Assembly: GCA_018242465.1 (NCBI GenBank)
Contig: JAFEBY010000134.1
Span: 1 to 43,592 of the forward strand
From: Pseudomonadota bacterium
GTDB lineage: Bacteria; Pseudomonadota; Gammaproteobacteria; Xanthomonadales; Xanthomonadaceae
Length of the DNA: 43,592 nucleotides
Direction: 5' to 3'
In this document: positions 39,537-43,592 of the stretch, in pieces
Layout: every line of letters begins with the position of its first letter
Numbering within the stretch: position 1 is the stretch's first letter
Notes under the pieces: generated by a model
Told to the model about the DNA's origin: nothing
The model's input: only the letters and a program-made list of their open reading frames with translations
Database searches by the model: none
Made by a program: the position numbers and the translations under genes

Positions 39537-41165
39537 TCACAAATTCTGATAATTCGGCCCGCTGCCACCTTCTGGCGTGGTCCAGGTGATGATCTCGTAG
39601 GGATCCTTGATGTCGCAGGTCTTGCAATGCACGCAGTTGGCGGCATTGATCTGCAGGCGCTTGCCGTGAGGCTGATTGGCATCTTCCACCATTTCATACA
39701 CCGCAGCCGGGCAGAAGCGCGTGCAGGGATTTCCGAATTCCTCGACGCACTTGGTCGCGCAGATGCTGGTGTCGGCGACCTTGAGGTGGATCGGCTGGTC
39801 TTCGTCGTGCGCGGTCGATGCGAAAAACACGCCCTGCAGGCGATCGCGTGGTGCCAGTGTGCGCTGCACGTAGTCATGCGCGGGTTCGGCAGTGCCGAGG
39901 CGGTCGAGTGATGCGTAATCCGCGCTTTGCTTCAGCGTCCACGGCGACAGTCCGCCGGTCATGGTTTCCCATGCAGCGTTCGCCATGCCGAACCACAACC
40001 CCTTTTTGAAACCGGGCTTGATGTTGCGGACTTTCTTCAGCTCCGCCATCGCGTCGGATGCGCGCAGCTTGGCGTCGAAGCCATCGGTGATCAGTTGCGT
40101 CGCGACAAGATGCTCGGCGGCGAGCATGCCGGAACGGATCGCCTGGTGCGTTCCTTTGACCTTGGGGACGTTGAGCAGGCCGGCACCGTCACCGATCAGC
40201 AGTGCGCCCGGCATTTCAACCTTGGGCAGCGATTGCCAGCCGCCGGTGACGATTGCGCGCGCGCCCGCCGAGACGATGTTGCCGCCTTCCAGCAGCGGCG
40301 CAATCAGCGGATGCGCCTTCCATTGCTGGAACGCTTCCCACGGCTTGTAATCGGGATCGTGGTAGTCGAGGCCGCTGACGTAGCCGATCGCGACGCGATC
40401 CTTGTCCAGGTGGTAGAGGAAGCTGCCACCGTAGGTATGGGTGTCGGCCGGCCAACCGAGGGTGTGGACGATTTTGCCCGGGGTGACGCGCCCCGCCGGC
40501 AACTGCCACAGTTCCTTGATGCCGATCGAATAGCTTTGCGGATCGGAATTCGCATCCAGTGCGAAGCGCTTGACCAGTTGTTTGGTGAGCGAGCCGCGTG
40601 CGCCTTCGCCGAGGACGGTGACCTTGGCGTGGATGTCGATGCCGGCGGTGAACCCCGGCTTGTGCGAACCATCCTTGGCGATGCCCATGTCACCGATGCG
40701 TACGCCGATCACCTTGCCGCTGTCGTCGTGCAGGGTTTCCGCGGCAGCGAAGCCAGGGAAGATCTCGACGCCCAGCGCTTCCGCCTGCGGTGCCAGCCAC
40801 GCGCACAGCGCGCCCAGCGAGACGATGAAGTTGCCGTGGTTGTGCATGCCGGGCGGCAGCGGCAGCTTGCGATGACCGGTGTTCGACAGCATCCAGAATT
40901 CGTCTTCGGTCGCCGCCACGCAGATCGGCGGTGGGGCATCGCGCCAGCCGGGGAGCAGGGCATCGAGCGGGCCGGGTTCGATGACCGCGCCCGAGAGGAT
41001 GTGGGCACCGACGGTCGCGCCTTTCTCGATCACGCAGACCGTGGTTTCCGGGCTCAGCTGTTTCAGGCGGATCGCGAAGGACAGGCCGGCTGGGCCCGCG
41101 CCCACCACGACCACGTCATATTCCATCACGTCTCTTTCGATCGCGTCCTGTTCAAGCTGGCTCAT
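39537..41165 (-). CDS. Electron transfer flavoprotein-ubiquinone oxidoreductase
   Basis: The product is 542 aa, the usual length for ETF-QO. It takes electrons from ETF and reduces ubiquinone at the membrane. FAD motif VVVGAGPAGLSFAIRLKQL is at about 19-37; the ubiquinone/membrane region contains GGSFLYHLDKDRVAIGYVSG; the C-terminal ferredoxin-like domain supplies the [4Fe-4S] cysteines (CATKC, CTRFCPAAVYE, NCVHCKTCDIKDP). It is functionally linked to etfAB 10 kb away. alkB lies divergently after a 65-bp gap, which must hold both promoters. Confidence 0.96.
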   Translation of the reverse strand: MSQLEQDAIERDVMEYDVVVVGAGPAGLSFAIRLKQLSPETTVCVIEKGATVGAHILSGAVIEPGPLDALLPGWRDAPPPICVAATEDEFWMLSNTGHRKLPLPPGMHNHGNFIVSLGALCAWLAPQAEALGVEIFPGFAAAETLHDDSGKVIGVRIGDMGIAKDGSHKPGFTAGIDIHAKVTVLGEGARGSLTKQLVKRFALDANSDPQSYSIGIKELWQLPAGRVTPGKIVHTLGWPADTHTYGGSFLYHLDKDRVAIGYVSGLDYHDPDYKPWEAFQQWKAHPLIAPLLEGGNIVSAGARAIVTGGWQSLPKVEMPGALLIGDGAGLLNVPKVKGTHQAIRSGMLAAEHLVATQLITDGFDAKLRASDAMAELKKVRNIKPGFKKGLWFGMANAAWETMTGGLSPWTLKQSADYASLDRLGTAEPAHDYVQRTLAPRDRLQGVFFASTAHDEDQPIHLKVADTSICATKCVEEFGNPCTRFCPAAVYEMVEDANQPHGKRLQINAANCVHCKTCDIKDPYEIITWTTPEGGSGPNYQNL

Positions 41166-41230
41166 GCCGCGTTCCTCGTCGATATGGACGTGATTGTCCG
41201 GGTTTCACGGCGGTGCGGCAAACTTGGGCC

Positions 41231-41812
41231 ATGGCGACATGCACGCCCGATCCCGATGTCCTGCTGGAACGCGGCTGGCTGCCGCCGGAAGCCGCTGATC
41301 GCCTGTTTGCGGCATTGCTGCAGGAACTGCCGTGGTCGGTGCACCGGATCCGCATGTTCGGGCGCTGGGTCGACTCGCCACGCCTGAGTTGCTGGCTGGG
41401 CGATCCCGGTACCGATTACGCCTATTCCGGCGGGCGCTTCGAGCCGTTGCCGTGGCCGCCAGCGCTGGCGGAGTTGCGCGAACGCCTGGTGCTGCAGCTT
41501 GAGGCCCCGTTCAACAGCGCCTTGGCCAATCTCTATCGCAATGGCAACGATTACGTCGGCTGGCACCGCGACAACGAGCGCGAGCTCGGGCCGCATCCGT
41601 TCATCGCTTCGATCAGCCTCGGTGCGACGCGGCGTTTCGTCTTGCGAGCCAACGATGATCCGAAGCGCCAGCAGGAGTGGTCGCTGCAACACGGCGACTT
41701 GCTGGTGATGGCCGGCAGCACGCAACAACACTGGAAGCATGCATTACCGAAGAGTGCGAAGGTAAAGCAGCCACGCATCAACCTCACGTTTCGCGTGGTG
41801 CGACCGGATTAG
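41231..41812 (+). CDS. alkB: AlkB-family alpha-ketoglutarate-dependent dioxygenase
   Basis: The product is 193 aa. It probably repairs alkylated nucleic acid by oxidative demethylation. His-x-Asp is in YVGWHRDNE, the distal His in HWKHALPKS, and the 2-oxoglutarate/substrate arginines in PRINLTFR. LYRNGNDYVGWH is the typical strand before the iron site. The short length fits ALKBH2/3-like bacterial members rather than classical E. coli AlkB. ATG 41231 is preferred over GTG 41213. Its stop overlaps the convergent lipoprotein gene by 4 nt. Confidence 0.9.
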   Translation: MATCTPDPDVLLERGWLPPEAADRLFAALLQELPWSVHRIRMFGRWVDSPRLSCWLGDPGTDYAYSGGRFEPLPWPPALAELRERLVLQLEAPFNSALANLYRNGNDYVGWHRDNERELGPHPFIASISLGATRRFVLRANDDPKRQQEWSLQHGDLLVMAGSTQQHWKHALPKSAKVKQPRINLTFRVVRPD

Positions 41813-42432
41813 CGCGCATTCGCCATCGTACCCAGCGCCCAGCCCGCAATCTCCTGACTGTCCTTCGCCAGCGCCTGCTGGAACGCCTGTGCGACCGCCG
41901 GAACAGCGATGGATGCCGCCGGGATTTCCGCGTGGAATACCCGGAACGCGACCACGCGGCCGTCATTCGAGACGAGGCGTGCGGCGATCTCCACCACGGC
42001 GCTCGGCGTGCTGCCACCCGCGTAATCGGAATCGAAACGACGGATGTCGGTCGCCAGCTCGTAATCGCTGCTCAGGCCGCTACCGCGCGCGGCCACACCC
42101 TTGAGGCGACCGCTGTCTTCCAGCAGTTGCAGCAGCGAACGCTGCACCATTTCCGGAGGCGGTTCCGCCCAGGTTGCGCCGCTGTACACTTGGAGTTCGC
42201 CGGGCGCGGGCCGCACCACGATGCGTGGATCGGCCAGCATACGTTCCGCCGTCGGCCGTGCGATCGACAACTGCGCGCGTGCCTGCGGCCATGCCGGATT
42301 CGGCGTGGCCTGCGACAACGCGGTGTAGATCGCGATGTCTTCGTGCTTGGGCAGAATGCTGCAACTTGCGAGCATCGTGAGCGTGGCGGCGACGCCAAGG
42401 GCATGCGTGATGTTCATCGGCAGGAATTTCAT
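41809..42432 (-). CDS. ABC-type transport auxiliary lipoprotein (PqiC-like)
   Basis: The product is 207 aa. The signal peptide ends with a lipobox (MLAS/Cys24). The mature part matches the ABC_trans_aux family (PF03886): LSIARPTAERMLADPRIVVRPAPGELQVYSGATWAEPPPEMVQRSLLQLLEDSGR is typical. It is an outer- or inner-membrane-attached partner of an MCE lipid-transport system. ATG 42432 overlaps the stop of the MCE gene (ATGA). Confidence 0.9.
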   Translation of the reverse strand: MKFLPMNITHALGVAATLTMLASCSILPKHEDIAIYTALSQATPNPAWPQARAQLSIARPTAERMLADPRIVVRPAPGELQVYSGATWAEPPPEMVQRSLLQLLEDSGRLKGVAARGSGLSSDYELATDIRRFDSDYAGGSTPSAVVEIAARLVSNDGRVVAFRVFHAEIPAASIAVPAVAQAFQQALAKDSQEIAGWALGTMANAR

Positions 42433-43355
42433 TTCGGCGTGAACTCCTTCGGCTGCTGGCGACCCAGGATGTAGCCGGCGGGGCTGCGGTTAAGGCCGTT
42501 GGCGACGCCGCGCAGGTCACGTGTCAATGCGCGCAACTCCTCCAGCGTCGGCGCCAGTTGCTGCAACCCATCGCGGGTGAAGCTGCGCAGGGGTGCGCGG
42601 TTTTCGTCGATCAGCGAATTGGCGTTCTGGCTGGCCGATTGCAGCGATGCGATGGTCTTGTCGAGCTTGTCCATCGTTGCCGGGAGCTTGTCGATCACGC
42701 CGCGATTCACATTGTCGATCGCGCCGTTGGCGCTCTTCAGCGTCGTGCGCAGGTCTTCGCTCGCTGCGCGTGCGTTCACCAGCAGTTGGCGGATGTCTTC
42801 GCGTTGCGAGGCAATGCTGTCGGTGGTGGCCTTGAGGTTTTCCAGCGTCGCGGAAATGCGCTTGACGTTGTCCTCGCTCAGCATCTCGTCGAGGCGTGTG
42901 ACCAGCTTGCTTGCAGTATCGGAGATGTTCTGCAGGGTCGATGGTTCGGTCTGGATGATCGGGATCTCGTTGCTTTCACTTGGCAGCAATGGCGCGGATT
43001 GCGGCGCGCCGCCCGAGAGCTGGATGAACGGGCTGCCGGTGATGCCCTGTTGTGACAGCTTGGCGCGGGTATCGACCTTGACCGGCGCGTCGTTGCTGAG
43101 CTTGAGCAGCGCGCGCACCTTGCGCGGATCGCCGGGATCCAGCCGCAGCCGCTCGACTGTCCCGACGCTGATGCCGTTGTACTGGACGGACGACCCCTCG
43201 GTGAGGCCGGTCACGGCCTCGTTGAAGATCACCTCATAGCGATTCCAGTTGCGGTCGGAGGCGAATTTCGCCGCCCACAGGCCGAACAGGAGCAATCCCG
43301 CCGAGACGATCAGCGTGAAGGCACCAATGAGGACGTAATTGGCTTTGGTTTCCAT
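42429..43355 (-). CDS. MCE (MlaD) domain protein of a lipid transport system
   Basis: The product is 308 aa. One N-terminal membrane segment (about 8-27) anchors a periplasmic MCE domain (about 38-118, FNEAVTGLTEGSSVQYNGISVGTVERLRL). A long helical region (about 145-280) may form a coiled-coil tube. MCE proteins form hexamers carrying lipids between membranes. It is flanked by an ABC ATPase (3 nt upstream) and the auxiliary lipoprotein. Longer than E. coli MlaD, closer to proteins paired with PqiC-like lipoproteins. Confidence 0.92.
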   Translation of the reverse strand: METKANYVLIGAFTLIVSAGLLLFGLWAAKFASDRNWNRYEVIFNEAVTGLTEGSSVQYNGISVGTVERLRLDPGDPRKVRALLKLSNDAPVKVDTRAKLSQQGITGSPFIQLSGGAPQSAPLLPSESNEIPIIQTEPSTLQNISDTASKLVTRLDEMLSEDNVKRISATLENLKATTDSIASQREDIRQLLVNARAASEDLRTTLKSANGAIDNVNRGVIDKLPATMDKLDKTIASLQSASQNANSLIDENRAPLRSFTRDGLQQLAPTLEELRALTRDLRGVANGLNRSPAGYILGRQQPKEFTPK

Positions 43356-43358
43356 CGT

Positions 43359-43592
43359 TTAACCAACAGTATGGTCGATGAGGTTGCGGCGTTGGGCATC
43401 CTGCGCGGCACGCGCCCGTGGCCCGTGGAAATATTGCTGCACCCACGGCTGATCGTAACGCTCGACTTCCGACAGCGGCGCGTTGACCAGCACCTTGCGG
43501 TCGGCGAGCACGGCGACGCGATCGCAGATGGCATACAGGGTATCGAGATCGTGGGTGATCAGGAACACCGTCAGCCCCAGGGCGTGCTTGAG
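43359..43592 (-). CDS. ABC transporter ATP-binding protein of the MCE system, C-terminal part (cut by window edge)
   Basis: 77 residues are visible up to TAA 43361-43359. LTVFLITHDLDTLYAICDRVAVLADRKVL holds the H-loop histidine (ITHD) and the usual MlaF-like C-terminal strands. The ATPase core lies beyond the window. It precedes the MCE gene by 3 nt, so the permease gene is probably upstream or nearby outside the window. Confidence 0.88.
   Translation of the reverse strand, partial: LKHALGLTVFLITHDLDTLYAICDRVAVLADRKVLVNAPLSEVERYDQPWVQQYFHGPRARAAQDAQRRNLIDHTVG

Noticed and set aside
2388-41812. Functional link among the three Fe/2-oxoglutarate enzymes (2388, 26026, 41231)
   Set aside because: They belong to different families in separate transcription units; co-occurrence looks accidental.

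Overview
The window is GC-rich DNA from a gammaproteobacterium of the Xanthomonadaceae/Lysobacteraceae type. The clues are the speD-coq7-rplM-rpsI order at the left end, a type II secretion operon in the Xanthomonas xps order (E-F-G-H-I-J-K-L-M-N-D) with a lipoprotein secretin, and an LPS-precursor block (rmlBACD, xanB, lpsI/lpsJ-type CoA transferase genes) beside etfAB. In Xanthomonas, etfA marks one edge of the hypervariable LPS locus. Genus and species cannot be read from this sequence. No IS element, CRISPR array, rRNA or phage gene was seen.

Layout. 1-2371: housekeeping (3' end of speD, coq7, rplM, rpsI, tRNA-Gln). 2388-4886: a 2OG-Fe dioxygenase and two tyrosine-catabolism genes (fumarylacetoacetate hydrolase, maiA). 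4887-6597: pilU on the minus strand and a small YdcH-family gene. 6690-17516: a full T2SS operon with overlapping genes. 17517-19265: a regulated transcription unit with direct repeats, a perfect palindrome over the -35, a good sigma70 promoter, a roughly 170-nt foldable leader, a 468-aa exported protein of unknown function and a strong terminator. 19323-27762: a CBS-domain gene, then a compact ABC-transporter-dependent polysaccharide operon (wzm, wzt with a carbohydrate-binding tail, a coiled-coil sulfotransferase, two glycosyltransferases, a small ORF after an A9 tract, a PhyH dioxygenase, a lipoprotein). 27921-29611 (minus): etfB-etfA. 29727-38719: rmlBACD, xanB, cysD, cysNC and the CoA transferase pair. 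38771-41165 (minus): ETF-QO and a methyltransferase. 41231-41812: alkB-like. 41809-43592 (minus): an MCE lipid-transport operon running off the right edge.

How the genes may work together. rmlBACD makes dTDP-L-rhamnose and xanB makes GDP-mannose for O-chain synthesis. Wzm/Wzt exports the finished chain. The sulfotransferase needs PAPS, and cysD plus the cysN-cysC fusion in the neighbouring precursor block make PAPS. The sulfotransferase has an N-terminal PAPS-binding domain, then three exact-length 28-residue repeats forming a putative coiled coil, then a basic/aromatic amphipathic tail. This layout resembles WbdD of E. coli O9a, which caps the chain and measures its length with a coiled coil, and whose cap is read by the Wzt tail. 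I infer a sulfate-capped, ruler-controlled O-antigen export system; this is the most interesting reading of the window.

A second inference is that the 468-aa exported protein is an abundant surface protein, possibly a T2SS substrate and possibly held by the adjacent O-antigen. That would resemble the S-layer/T2SS/O-antigen neighbourhood known in Aeromonas. No homology to an S-layer protein was recognised.
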